Counted from the first letter of the stretch, positions 34,476 to 43,339 are shown. The stretch is DNA of 64,000 nucleotides from Nocardia sp. BSTN01 (GCF_015354405.1 NZ_JADKYP010000028.1:21499-85498); one strand, 5' to 3'. The notes: a model not told the origin generated them from the letters alone. Translations and numbers: made by a program.

Positions 34476-37400
34476 CGAAATCGAGCAGATCCGGATCGCC
34501 GATGATCGGCGCGTCCGCGTACAACAGATCGATTGCCTTGTTCAAAACCTCACGGACACTGAACATCTGGTTGATTTCGAGGTAGCCCCACCGGCCGAAA
34601 CCGCCGTGATTGTTGACCGCGGGGCACCAGCTGTCGCGCGCGGTGCGCGCCTTCTCGGTGGTCGGTCCGGGGCTCTTCTGTCCGCCGGACACCTCCACGA
34701 TCAACGTGCGGTCGAAGTCCTCACCTTCAGGGCGCACGAGTCGCAACAAGAAGTCCGGCACGTAGAAATGGCTACGGCCCTTGTGGACGTACGGGATGGT
34801 GAACCCCAGGCGGTCATTCTTCACATAGGCGGCGACTTTCGGATTCAGCTCGCACTCGAGTGCCAGGATCTGTTCCCAGGTGTTGCCGCCGCCCGCGCCG
34901 TCAAGGACGACGTGGCTGACCTCCGATTTTTCCGTCCCGATCGTCTGCTTGTGGGTCAGGAACTGGACGTTGGCCGTCGAACCCACGGGGTCGAAGGCAC
35001 GCAGCATCGGACGTAGCCGCCGACGACCACCACCCTCCTGCGCGGCGATCCCGGCATAAATGTCTTCCGCCGCCCGCGAGCGCAATTCGTCGATGGTCTT
35101 CAGGCTCCCGACACTGCGGCCGTCGCGCTCGATTACGCAGTCCTCGATCCACTTGGCGCAAATCTGCACCAACTGAGGGAACAACCAGGGCCGCCGATTC
35201 TCGCCGTACTGGAGATGCCGCTCGAGGACGCGCCGCGCGAGTTCGAAAGCGACCTCCTGCTTGCGGAACAAGGAAGGGTCGCAGTCCTCGATCCGTTCGG
35301 ATTCGCCGACCACTGCCGCACTCTCCGTCCACGTCGGCACCTCGCCGGCGCCGATGACGAATTGCCGTAGGCCTTCTGTCTCGAACATCAGCGGCGCGTC
35401 CGGTACCTCGAGGCGATAACCGTCCAGCTTCGGGAATGCGATCCGAAGGTGTTCCCGCCCCGGCACCGAATACACCTCTACCGCAGGCGGTCTCGGCAAC
35501 GGCTCCTTGGTGGTCCGATCGGAGGGTATGAACGCGAAGGGTATGCCGTAGATATTGGCGTACTCCGGGTTGAAGAGTCCTTGTTCGTTCGGGGTGTACG
35601 AGCGTCGCCGGAGACCGCGCCCGACGACCTGTTCACAGAGCAACTGACTGCCGAATGCGCGAACGCCGAGGATGTGAGTGACCGTGTTCGCGTCCCAGCC
35701 CTCGGTGAGCATCGAAACACTGACCACACATCGCACACCGGCACCGAGCATTCCCGGCTTGCCGACGGTGTTCATCACCTCGCGCAGGATGTCCTCGTCG
35801 GTGATCTTCTCAGCGTCCGCGCCAGGATGCGCGAGCCGGTACTGCGCCTTGAACGCCTCGATTTCGGCCGATGCGGCTTGGCGAAAGTCGGGTTTGAGTG
35901 CATCGCCGGATTCGAGCTGCGCGGAGTCGACGAGAATCGTGCGTGGTCGAGCGAGGGACTTACCGTCGACGATATTGCTGAACAGCGGCAGCTTGCCAGG
36001 GCGAGGAATCGGCGTGTCCGCCTGCTCGTAGCCGGCGATCCAGTCGTAGACCAGCTTGGAGACGATCGTGTTGGGACACACGACGATGAACACCGGTGGG
36101 GTCTCACCGAGGGGCTCGAGCTTTTCCTGCCAGTACGCATACGACTTCTGGTAGCTCGCGTAGAGGCTGCGCAAGGCGGCTTCGAGCACCTCGGGCGGAA
36201 TCCAGTCGGAGAAGTCCGCGTTCTTCGACGATTTGCGCTTGGGTAGCTTGTCTCCGATGTGCTCCCAGAGATTGAGGTACGTGACCAGCTCGCCGGCCGC
36301 ATCGTCGTCCACCGGCGTACGGGGAACCTTCACGATGCCCGACTCGATCGCATCCATGAGCGAGAAATCGCTTGCAGTCCAAGGGAAGATGTAGCCCTCG
36401 TTGTACCCGGACCCCGAAAGGTAGAACGGGGTGGCCGAGAGGTCGTAGATCTGCTTGATGCCTACCCGCCGGGCGATGGCCTGGATTCCCTTGAACCAGA
36501 CCCGGGCCTCCTCGTTGGCGTCGTCTTCTTCCTTCGACAGCTTGCCCGTGACGATAGGGCGGTCGCGGTAGCAGTGGTGAGCCTCGTCGTTGAGGACCAT
36601 GATCTGCTGCTTGCCCGAACCGGCGAAGTCGCGTAGTACACGCGCGACCATCGCGTCCGGCGTCTCCACGAATGGATCGGTGTCCTTGCCCGCCAACAGC
36701 ATCTTGCGTGTGGTGGTCGCGACGCCCTTGATCTCCTTCGAATCGCGCGGCAGGAACGCGTGGTAATTGGTGATGATGATCTGTGCCTGCCCCAGCGCGC
36801 CCTTCAGATCGGGCGGGATGAGTTCGCGCTTGTCGTAGTAGTTGTCCGCGTCGCCGGGCTGCAGCACACGCAGCCGGTCGCGGATGGTGATGCCGGGTGT
36901 GATCACCAGGAACTGCTTGGTGAAGCGGGCGTCACGCGGAGTTATGACCTTGTTGAGCGTCTGCCAGGCGATGAGCATCGCCATGACCACCGTCTTGCCG
37001 GAGCCGGTAGCCATCTTGAGGGCCACGCGCGGAAGCCCTGCATTGTGCTCCTCATTGGCCTTCGTGAACTCCACTCGCCAGTCGCCGTAGGTTTCACGGC
37101 CGGCAACCTCGGCGAGGAAAATGGCCGTTTCCGCCGCCTCGCGCTGACAGAAGAGCACACGGTTCTCACGGAGCGGATCGGCCCAGTGCTGCAGCAGCTT
37201 CCGGCTGACCGGCGTCACACGCTCGTAGCCGCGCTGCCGCCAGAGATCGACGTCGCGTCGAAGTTTATTGATGAGCGAGTTGACGGTGCGGCGTTCGCCG
37301 GTGAGATCGAAGTCGACCTCTTCCTGAACGGCCTTCGTCGACCCCTTCCGCGTCTGGGCGATGGGAATCAGCGACTCGCTCGGGCGCCGCCCCTCCTTGA

Positions 37401-37497
37401 CGACACCGGTGGGGCCATGATGCCCGATCTCGAAGTATCGGGCAGGAGGTTCGTACGGCGAGTTCAAGATCGGATTGTCGATCGACTCAGCCACCAC
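34453..37497 (-). CDS. type III-like restriction subunit: DEAD/DEAH helicase with C-terminal nuclease
   Basis: A 1014-residue superfamily 2 translocase. Walker A is MATGSGKT (162-169), followed by DEAHH (304-308), LSATPFYLSG, and the SF2 motif V-VI region SMLTEGWDANTVTH...QVVGRGLRRR. The end resembles a PD-(D/E)xK domain: YVPDF (D915) and LIVEVSGGQK (E935), with Ser at 937 where Lys is usual, followed by WCPAVNNHGGFGRW. I associate this architecture with the BPTD_3080-type restriction endonucleases. GTG 37497 is adopted. It should cleave unmodified invading DNA together with the methyltransferase. Confidence 0.85.
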   Translation of the reverse strand: MVAESIDNPILNSPYEPPARYFEIGHHGPTGVVKEGRRPSESLIPIAQTRKGSTKAVQEEVDFDLTGERRTVNSLINKLRRDVDLWRQRGYERVTPVSRKLLQHWADPLRENRVLFCQREAAETAIFLAEVAGRETYGDWRVEFTKANEEHNAGLPRVALKMATGSGKTVVMAMLIAWQTLNKVITPRDARFTKQFLVITPGITIRDRLRVLQPGDADNYYDKRELIPPDLKGALGQAQIIITNYHAFLPRDSKEIKGVATTTRKMLLAGKDTDPFVETPDAMVARVLRDFAGSGKQQIMVLNDEAHHCYRDRPIVTGKLSKEEDDANEEARVWFKGIQAIARRVGIKQIYDLSATPFYLSGSGYNEGYIFPWTASDFSLMDAIESGIVKVPRTPVDDDAAGELVTYLNLWEHIGDKLPKRKSSKNADFSDWIPPEVLEAALRSLYASYQKSYAYWQEKLEPLGETPPVFIVVCPNTIVSKLVYDWIAGYEQADTPIPRPGKLPLFSNIVDGKSLARPRTILVDSAQLESGDALKPDFRQAASAEIEAFKAQYRLAHPGADAEKITDEDILREVMNTVGKPGMLGAGVRCVVSVSMLTEGWDANTVTHILGVRAFGSQLLCEQVVGRGLRRRSYTPNEQGLFNPEYANIYGIPFAFIPSDRTTKEPLPRPPAVEVYSVPGREHLRIAFPKLDGYRLEVPDAPLMFETEGLRQFVIGAGEVPTWTESAAVVGESERIEDCDPSLFRKQEVAFELARRVLERHLQYGENRRPWLFPQLVQICAKWIEDCVIERDGRSVGSLKTIDELRSRAAEDIYAGIAAQEGGGRRRLRPMLRAFDPVGSTANVQFLTHKQTIGTEKSEVSHVVLDGAGGGNTWEQILALECELNPKVAAYVKNDRLGFTIPYVHKGRSHFYVPDFLLRLVRPEGEDFDRTLIVEVSGGQKSPGPTTEKARTARDSWCPAVNNHGGFGRWGYLEINQMFSVREVLNKAIDLLYADAPIIGDPDLLDFDEVRRGA

Positions 37498-37518
37498 TCA
37501 CCTTCACCTATTCGCGGG

Positions 37519-37570
37519 CCATCTATAGATGGCTGAACACATGCGCGCACATCATGCCATCTATAGATGG
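37519..37570. promoter_or_regulatory. two identical perfect palindromes between restriction operon and XRE gene
   Basis: CCATCTATAGATGG occurs at 37519-37532 and again at 37557-37570, both perfect 14-bp palindromes with 38 bp between centres. They sit 22 bp from the restriction gene start and 37 bp from the controller start. This resembles the C-box arrangement of restriction-modification controller proteins. Confidence 0.7.
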
Positions 37571-37606
37571 TCGACGCGAGCGCAGTGCCTCGGAAATCTC
37601 CTAAAG

Positions 37607-37879
37607 GTGTCCGAGTCAGCCGTCGAGAAGCACCTCGCGCTGATCTTGGGACAACGCCTGGCCACCTTGCGGGAGGCCCGGGGGCTCACTCAGGAAGAAG
37701 TCGCTCTCGCCGCGGGCATCAGCCGCAACCACTACCAGCTACTCGAAAACGGGTTGGGCGTGCGCAAGACGAAGGCTCCGGCAAACCCGAGATTGTCGAC
37801 GCTTATCGCGTTGAGCGAGGTGCTGGGCACGACGGTGCCCGACCTGGTCGACGAGATGTTCGGCCGGACGGCGAGTTGA
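37607..37879 (+). CDS. XRE-family helix-turn-helix protein, probable R-M controller
   Basis: A 90-residue protein from GTG 37607. It has a compact HTH: LGQRLATLREARGLTQEEVA, then AGISRNHYQLLENG, then STLIALSEVLGTTVPDLVDE. Size and fold match restriction-modification controller (C) proteins and SinR-like repressors. An ATG at 37529 is in frame but lies inside the first palindrome, so it is unlikely. Divergent from the restriction operon, it probably binds the two palindromes and times or limits its expression. Confidence 0.75.
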   Translation: MSESAVEKHLALILGQRLATLREARGLTQEEVALAAGISRNHYQLLENGLGVRKTKAPANPRLSTLIALSEVLGTTVPDLVDEMFGRTAS

Positions 37880-37945
37880 CGGCACGAGCGAGCAAGCCTC
37901 GACCCCGCGCAGCATCTATCGCGCCGGCGCGATAGCTTCGCTATT

Positions 37946-37961
37946 GTAGGTATGTACCTAC
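37946..37961. promoter_or_regulatory. palindrome upstream of toxin-antitoxin genes
   Basis: GTAGGTATGTACCTAC is a 16-bp inverted repeat with a single mismatched pair at its centre, 16 bp before the antitoxin ATG. It is a likely site for autorepression by the Phd/YefM-type antitoxin. Confidence 0.6.
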
Positions 37962-37976
37962 TTAGGGGTGACATAC

Positions 37977-38219
37977 ATGGCCACGATGAGCGCGCGTGAG
38001 TTCAATCGCGATGTGAGCGCCGCCAAGCGCGCCGCCACCGAGGGGCCGGTCGTGATCACCGATCGCGGGGAGGAGGCGTACGTGTTGCTTTCGATCGAGG
38101 ACTACCGACGGCTCCGCGCGGACAGTCAGGACATTCTCGAGCGGTTGAGTATGGACGATGACGACATCGACTTCGATCCGCCCACACTCGATATCCAGCT
38201 CCGCCTTCCACCGCTGTGA
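37977..38219 (+). CDS. Phd/YefM-family antitoxin
   Basis: An 80-residue antitoxin. The N-terminal DNA-binding part SAREFNRDVSAAKRAATEGP and the VVITDRGEEAYVLLSIEDYR strand-helix are typical of Phd/YefM. The acidic tail (DDDDIDFDPPTLDIQ) would wrap the toxin. ATG 37977 follows AGGGGTG; a GTG at 37968 is also in frame. The stop overlaps the toxin GTG by 4 bp. Confidence 0.85.
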   Translation: MATMSAREFNRDVSAAKRAATEGPVVITDRGEEAYVLLSIEDYRRLRADSQDILERLSMDDDDIDFDPPTLDIQLRLPPL

Positions 38220-38638
38220 CATTCCTACTCGATACAAATGTCGTCAGCGAGTTGCGGAAATCGGCACGCAGTGTTGACCCAGCCGTTCGAGCTTGGATCG
38301 CAGGACGCAGGCCGTCGGAGTTGTATCTGAGCGTCGTGACGGTAATGGAGCTCGAGCTGGCTGTCGCGAGGGTCGAGAGGCGTGACGCCGCACAGGGCAA
38401 AAAGTTACGAATGTGGCTCGAGGAGGATGTTCTCGACGTATTCGCGGGACGCATTCTGGCACTGGACTTGACGAGCGCACGGCGCGCCGGACGGCTGCAC
38501 GTGCCGGATCCCCGGCCAGAGCGTGACGCGATGATAGGCGCGACAGCAAGTGAGCACGGGATGACACTGGTGACACGCAATCTGCGAGACTTCGAGCCGA
38601 TGGGTGTGCCGACAATCGATCCCTGGCAACCGTTCTGA
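38216..38638 (+). CDS. VapC-type PIN-domain ribonuclease toxin
   Basis: A 140-residue PIN protein. The acidic active site is visible: Asp in FLLDTNVVSEL, Glu in VTVMELELAV, Asp in PERDAMIGATA, and Asp in TLVTRNLRDF. VapC toxins cleave tRNA or rRNA when the antitoxin is degraded. Start GTG 38216 overlaps the antitoxin stop. Pairing VapC with a Phd-type antitoxin is common in actinobacteria. Confidence 0.87.
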   Translation: MTFLLDTNVVSELRKSARSVDPAVRAWIAGRRPSELYLSVVTVMELELAVARVERRDAAQGKKLRMWLEEDVLDVFAGRILALDLTSARRAGRLHVPDPRPERDAMIGATASEHGMTLVTRNLRDFEPMGVPTIDPWQPF

Positions 38639-38815
38639 CGGGAATGTGAACCCGCCGCCGCTCGAGTGATCGGACCGACCCGGCGGGTGAGTCCCAACAG
38701 CAGCTTTCGATGGAACCGAACACGCATCGGGGACGTCTACACTTTCGAACGACTGTCGAGACCCGACGACCGGTGACACGTTCGCGGGTTGTCGGCGGGT
38801 GAGGGAGTGTGTTGG

Positions 38816-39145
38816 GTGGCCGGCTTTCTACAGGTTGATATCGAGGCGCTGGGCAGGGCAGCGCAGCTTCTGCGCAATTCGGAACAAGTGCTGAACGATG
38901 CGATGAAGGCGATGGCTCAGGGCGGCCACGGCGATATCGGCACCAAGGAGCTCAACGACGCCGCTGACAGTTTCCAGCGCCGCTGGCATTTCGGAATCCA
39001 GCGCATCGGCGCGGCGGCCGGGACCACGGCGGAGGGCATCTCCCAATGTCACGACGTCTATCAACAGGTCGACAGCCAGTTTGCGCAGGTGATCGCACAG
39101 GCGAATACCGCGGTTGCGGAACCGAACCCGGCGGTCGAGGCATGA
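38816..39145 (+). CDS. WXG100-like small helical protein (type VII secretion related)
   Basis: A 109-residue, almost fully helical protein. The GTG at 38816 is preceded by GAGGGAG. It resembles ESAT-6-like partners: two helices joined near FQRRWHFGIQ, where Trp takes the WXG turn position, then a long helix GISQCHDVYQQVDSQFAQVI. Its stop overlaps the ATG of the next gene (ATGA). It probably forms a dimer with, or chaperones, that larger WXG protein. Confidence 0.65.
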   Translation: MAGFLQVDIEALGRAAQLLRNSEQVLNDAMKAMAQGGHGDIGTKELNDAADSFQRRWHFGIQRIGAAAGTTAEGISQCHDVYQQVDSQFAQVIAQANTAVAEPNPAVEA

Positions 39146-40392
39146 GCGCGGTCGCGAAGCCCTACCCCAACCTGGGTTTCGACCCCGTCCCGGGTGCGCC
39201 GGACAATGTGGCCGGATTGCGCGGTCAGATCAATTCGGCGGCCGACGCCGTCAAGGAAACGAACGGCCTGCTGACTCGGTTGCGCAACAGCAACGACAGC
39301 GTGTGGCTCGGTGACGGCGGCGATGCCTTCCGCTCGTCCTTCGACGCGAATCTGGCTCAAGACCTCGGCTATGCCCAGAACTCACTCGAGCGCGCCGTCG
39401 GGCTACTCGACGAGTGGCATACCGCCCTTGTGGGTTATCAGGAGACGGCCAAGGGTCTCGAGGGCGAGGCCGCGACGGCGCGCGGCGAATGCGCCAAGGC
39501 CCAGACCACACTTCAACAGGCGCAGTCGAATCCCGATTTCGGCCTGGCGAATATGCAGTTCTCGGACCAAGGTCAACTCGCCGAGGCGCAACGACGTCTG
39601 GACGCCGCTGCGGCACAGGTCCGTTCGGCGAGCACCGCCGTCGACACCGCACAGGGCGCTTTCGACGCGATCATCAAGCGAGCCCACGACTTGGAGACCG
39701 AACACAACAATCTCGCCAAGCGCATCGCCGCCGAACTCGACGCAGCCGCAAAAGATTTCGCCCCCAGCCCACCCGACAAAAGCATCTGGGACAAGATCAC
39801 CGACGCGGTGAAGGGGGTCTGTCAGTGGATCAGTGACCACCGAAAGCAGATCCATGACATTTTGTCCGGAATATCAGCCGTCACCGGTTTGCTGGCGCTG
39901 GTCACCCCTCCGCCGGCAGACGCGATCTTCGGTGCGATAGCTTTGGTTTCGGGCGCTGGTGCGCTCGCATTGGACTTCATGGATCCGGAGGTCCGCAGCG
40001 CCTTCGGCGGTGTTCTGCACGGTGACTTCAGCAAAGACAATCTCACCAAGATCGGCACGAGCGTGGGTTTGGATTCGCTGGCTGTCATTCCGGGCGCGGG
40101 AGGGGTTCTCAAAGGGACCGGGGCCGCCCTCAAGGGCGCCGGAGAGTCGGGGGCTGTTTTCAAAGCGTTCGCCGAGGGAGCGCAATCGCCCACCATCATG
40201 TCTAAAGCATTGAAGAAGATCCCCCGGCCCGAAGGGATGACGAACTGGTTGCAAGACATGAGCAAAGGCAATGGCTACGGGCCTGGGGTCGGAACCCCGC
40301 TGTCCGGTATCGAACTCGTCACACGTGCGGCCAAAGCCGGCATCGGTGGCGGCAAGATCACAACTGGCGTGTGGGAACTGACGCATGACTGA
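39142..40392 (+). CDS. large WXG-motif protein, putative type VII secretion substrate
   Basis: A 416-residue protein. The N-terminal 100 residues have a WXG-type domain with WLGDGGDAFRSSFDANLAQD. A long coiled-coil region follows, including AQRRLDAAAAQVRSASTAVD. A Gly/Ala-rich hydrophobic middle (ILSGISAVTGLLALVTPPPA and IFGAIALVSGAGALALDF) could cross a membrane. The C-terminal 80 residues contain no toxin motif I recognise. Layout recalls LXG/WXG polymorphic toxins. The next gene overlaps by 8 bp and could encode an immunity or accessory factor. Confidence 0.65.
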   Translation: MSAVAKPYPNLGFDPVPGAPDNVAGLRGQINSAADAVKETNGLLTRLRNSNDSVWLGDGGDAFRSSFDANLAQDLGYAQNSLERAVGLLDEWHTALVGYQETAKGLEGEAATARGECAKAQTTLQQAQSNPDFGLANMQFSDQGQLAEAQRRLDAAAAQVRSASTAVDTAQGAFDAIIKRAHDLETEHNNLAKRIAAELDAAAKDFAPSPPDKSIWDKITDAVKGVCQWISDHRKQIHDILSGISAVTGLLALVTPPPADAIFGAIALVSGAGALALDFMDPEVRSAFGGVLHGDFSKDNLTKIGTSVGLDSLAVIPGAGGVLKGTGAALKGAGESGAVFKAFAEGAQSPTIMSKALKKIPRPEGMTNWLQDMSKGNGYGPGVGTPLSGIELVTRAAKAGIGGGKITTGVWELTHD

Positions 40393-41023
40393 CGTCACCG
40401 TGGACATCTGGATACCCGACGGCTTCGCCGAACTGCCACTGACCGACATCGATCGGCACCTCGGCGTGGTCGGCGACTTGGCGAGCGAGCTTCCGGAATC
40501 GCGGGTCAGGAATATGACCGCCGGAGTTCTCCCGATGATCTCGATCTTGCTGAAAGGTCTTGTCCAGCGGGATGCGCGCTACTGCGGCATCGGACGCCAT
40601 CTGACGTCCACAGGCGCCCTGATCACCTCGTGTGTGACCGTATGCGTCTACGAGACAGGCGGGGAGAAGCTCAACCCTCGGCTGGTATTGAAGGACCTCG
40701 TGAAGTCCAGGATCGCCGCCGGTGACGAGCTGGGTGAGATCGAGTTCGTAGACATCGACGCGCGGCCGGTCCTGTTCTCGGAGCGGATCAGCACGCTTCC
40801 AGCTCCCCAATTTCCCGGTTCTCCGTACGTAACCGAGACAGCCTCGACGTACCAGCTCGAAGCCGTGGTGCCTGCCGAATCAGGGACGGCAATCGCGGCG
40901 ATCGAGTTGTCGACCGCCCGGTTGGACGACGGGCCGGAATTTCGGCGGATGATCTTCGATATGGCGCGCTCGATCGCGTTCCGCGCCGACTTTTCGGACG
41001 CGACATCGTCGTTGAATTGGTGA
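40385..41023 (+). CDS. unknown protein coupled to the WXG protein
   Basis: A 212-residue soluble protein starting inside the end of the WXG gene (8-bp overlap). It is a mixed alpha/beta sequence (TVDIWIPDGFAELPLTDIDR, then a C-terminal IELSTARLDDGPEFRRMIFD), with no signal peptide or catalytic motif. Overlap and order (carrier, large WXG protein, this gene) fit an immunity protein or a secretion chaperone. This is inferred from position only. Confidence 0.5.
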   Translation: MTDVTVDIWIPDGFAELPLTDIDRHLGVVGDLASELPESRVRNMTAGVLPMISILLKGLVQRDARYCGIGRHLTSTGALITSCVTVCVYETGGEKLNPRLVLKDLVKSRIAAGDELGEIEFVDIDARPVLFSERISTLPAPQFPGSPYVTETASTYQLEAVVPAESGTAIAAIELSTARLDDGPEFRRMIFDMARSIAFRADFSDATSSLNW

Positions 41024-41153
41024 GGAATACGTCATCGTTACTACGTCTCTGCCACCGGCGGTCATCCATCCTGCTACGCGAGCCGCTCTTCGGAAGGGTG
41101 GGACCTGGCCCTGGGTTGCGCTGATCCTCGGGGTTGCTGCCATTCCCGTCTGG

Positions 41154-42056
41154 GTGATCGTCGTGAATTTCGGTGACTCACACCGAGGCACCGCCGTCAG
41201 TGCCACCGTTTCCGTCGTCACGCTGGCGGCCGCGGTACTGTTCTGCGGCGGGATACTCGGTGCGACCATGTTGTGGATCCGGCGGCGCAAAGTGCGAAGC
41301 CTGAAGCGGTTTCCTTGGTATTCGTACCGGATCCGATATCTACAAAACGGGCGCTACGAGTATGTGCAACTGCTGGGCGGGCAGGGGGAAACGCTGTCCA
41401 CTCTGCTGCTGAGTACCTGGTCGACGCAGGTCGGCAAGGTGGTCAACGCTCAGACGTCGGAGATCTGGTTCGCCGGCGACCCGCACCGCTACGGCGTCGT
41501 ATCCAGTCCAGGTGGCGGCGACATCTGCTACGCGTACCGCACTCAAGCGCCAGCGGAGAAGATAGCCACGCCAAGCCATTCCGCCGTGGACGCGGAGGGA
41601 AAAACCGTCCGTTGCGGGAGCTTGAAGGACACGGCATTTTCGTCGCCGCGCCTATTGCGCCGCGTCTGCGGATTCGTGCTCGATGTGGTTGTCCATGCCG
41701 CCGGAGGTGCCGCCATCGCGCTCGCACTAGCTCCCGGCTTCTCGCCGGAAGCCTTGCGCGCCGGGGATTTTCAGCAGATGGGCTTCAATCCCTTCATCGC
41801 GCTGTGCTGCTTCGCGGGCCCGTCCTTTGTCGACCGAGTGCTGCTTCAGGCCGTCGTGCACACCACTGTCGGTAAGGCCGTCTTCGGGCTCGTCGCTATC
41901 CAACCCGACACCGGCCGGTACCCGACCTTCCGGCGGCTGATGGCCACCTGGTGGTTCCACGCATACCTGCCGCTGGCACTTTTCGGCGACGGCGCCGGAC
42001 CCGACCGGTTGGGCAACTACTTCATGACCGCCGTGCGGTGGCGCGATATCCGATAG
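41154..42056 (+). CDS. RDD-like membrane protein, start uncertain
   Basis: A membrane protein of about 300 residues. Two N-terminal helices are followed by a soluble section (about residues 45-165), then a C-terminal pair of helices with the RDD-type beginning SSPRLLRRVCGFVLDVVVHA and VVHTTVGKAVFGLVAIQPDT. GTG 41154 is given as start, but it lies inside the first helix: the frame is open upstream from 41016 and encodes TWPWVALILGVAAIPVWVIV with no ATG, GTG or TTG. A non-standard start or sequence change is possible. Confidence 0.6.
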   Translation: MIVVNFGDSHRGTAVSATVSVVTLAAAVLFCGGILGATMLWIRRRKVRSLKRFPWYSYRIRYLQNGRYEYVQLLGGQGETLSTLLLSTWSTQVGKVVNAQTSEIWFAGDPHRYGVVSSPGGGDICYAYRTQAPAEKIATPSHSAVDAEGKTVRCGSLKDTAFSSPRLLRRVCGFVLDVVVHAAGGAAIALALAPGFSPEALRAGDFQQMGFNPFIALCCFAGPSFVDRVLLQAVVHTTVGKAVFGLVAIQPDTGRYPTFRRLMATWWFHAYLPLALFGDGAGPDRLGNYFMTAVRWRDIR

Positions 42057-42061
42057 CCGGA

Positions 42062-42397
42062 TCAGGGACGATCGAATTGGCCGTCGGCGACGCCCTTGAC
42101 GAAAGCGTCCCATTCGTCGGCGTTGTAGGCCAATTCGATGCCGTCTCGAGCGAGTAGGGCGCTGCCGTCGGCCTGGACCTGAAGGATAAGGTTGTCGGCC
42201 AGATGGCCGGAGATGTTCGTGAGGACCAGGTCGAGGAGGGCCTGCCACTGGTCGCGAGCTACCGTGATGATCGGCTGATCCTGTTCGGGGCCAACGTATT
42301 TGCTGTCGCGGAGGAGCACTGATGCACTCGTGTGGGCGACCTCCACACAGGTCTTCTCACCACCGCTGAACGTCGACTTGAACCAGTTGGTGCTCAT
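42062..42397 (-). CDS. DUF397 domain protein
   Basis: A 111-residue protein with the DUF397 signature near the start (WFKSTFSGGEKTCVEVAH) and VLLRDSKY, then a longer tail than usual that includes LARDGIELAYNADEWDAFVK. DUF397 proteins pair with XRE/DUF5753 regulators in actinobacteria, as here (next gene upstream on the same strand), and influence development or antibiotic production in Streptomyces. Its molecular role is not clear. Confidence 0.8.
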   Translation of the reverse strand: MSTNWFKSTFSGGEKTCVEVAHTSASVLLRDSKYVGPEQDQPIITVARDQWQALLDLVLTNISGHLADNLILQVQADGSALLARDGIELAYNADEWDAFVKGVADGQFDRP

Positions 42398-42438
42398 GCA
42401 GCAACCCTACCCAGCCCGTCAAAGCTTGTTTCGAGCGT

Positions 42439-43305
42439 TCAGGCCGAACGGTTGGAGAGTGAATCGATCAGCTTCAAGGATTCGTCCCGGTCCAGGACGG
42501 CGCGCCACAGCTGGTTGAACACATAGTCGAGCGCATCGACATCGTCCGGTTCATCCGTCAGCTCGCCGTAAATCGCCGTCTCCAACCAACCCATCATCGG
42601 CAACCTGGGGCTTTCGAAGTCCAACAGATGGAAGGTAGCGGCATTGAGGCTCGCGATCGAACCGTCCGCATCGAAGGGGATCACGCGAAGATCCAGATTC
42701 TCGGGGTGCGCCTCGACTTGGTCCATCAGATGCCGAAGTTGCCGCCGCTGCACATCAGGGCCACCGACCTGTTGCATCAAGGCCGCTTGGCCGACGATCA
42801 CCACCAACTCCAACGGCTCGTCGCCATCGAGGAGACGTTGGCGCTGCAACCTTGCGCGGACGCGCTGCTTGGCCTCGATCGGCCGTCCGGTCGACACAAT
42901 CGATGACACCAGAGCCCGGACATAGTCCTCGGTTTGGAGGAGTCCTGGGATGACACAACTGTCGACACTGCGGATGCGTTGCGCACCGTCTTCGAGACCA
43001 TAGAACCGCATCTGCTCATCGTCGAACAGCGCGGAGTACTCGTTCCACCACCCTCTTTGCTTGGCAAGTTGACGTAGTTCCCTCAGCTCACGTTGCTCGT
43101 CCGGCTCGAACTCGAGCAGGTCGAGCAAAATGTGCAGCTTCTCCTCGGTCAACACTCCGCGAAAATGGGTGACCTGCGACCAGTAGGCGGCACTCACTCC
43201 CAACGCCTTCTGAATCTTGTTGCCGGCGATGCCACGAGCCTTGCTTTGCTGACGGATACGCAGCATCAACTCCCATCCGGCGACCGCCGGAGATGTCCGT
43301 GACAT
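42439..43305 (-). CDS. XRE-family regulator with DUF5753-type domain
   Basis: A 288-residue protein. The N-terminal HTH (RIRQQSKARGIAGNKIQKAL then VSAAYWSQVTHFRGVLTEEK) is followed by a DUF5753-like domain with the conserved IPGLLQTEDYVRAL and ELVVIVGQAALMQQVGG blocks. It forms an operon with the DUF397 gene and is divergent from the 43449-44199 pair. Palindromes in between suggest that it regulates both directions. Confidence 0.85.
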   Translation of the reverse strand: MSRTSPAVAGWELMLRIRQQSKARGIAGNKIQKALGVSAAYWSQVTHFRGVLTEEKLHILLDLLEFEPDEQRELRELRQLAKQRGWWNEYSALFDDEQMRFYGLEDGAQRIRSVDSCVIPGLLQTEDYVRALVSSIVSTGRPIEAKQRVRARLQRQRLLDGDEPLELVVIVGQAALMQQVGGPDVQRRQLRHLMDQVEAHPENLDLRVIPFDADGSIASLNAATFHLLDFESPRLPMMGWLETAIYGELTDEPDDVDALDYVFNQLWRAVLDRDESLKLIDSLSNRSA

Positions 43306-43339
43306 CGCACCCTTCCTCAGACCGTGAACTTCACTGTGC

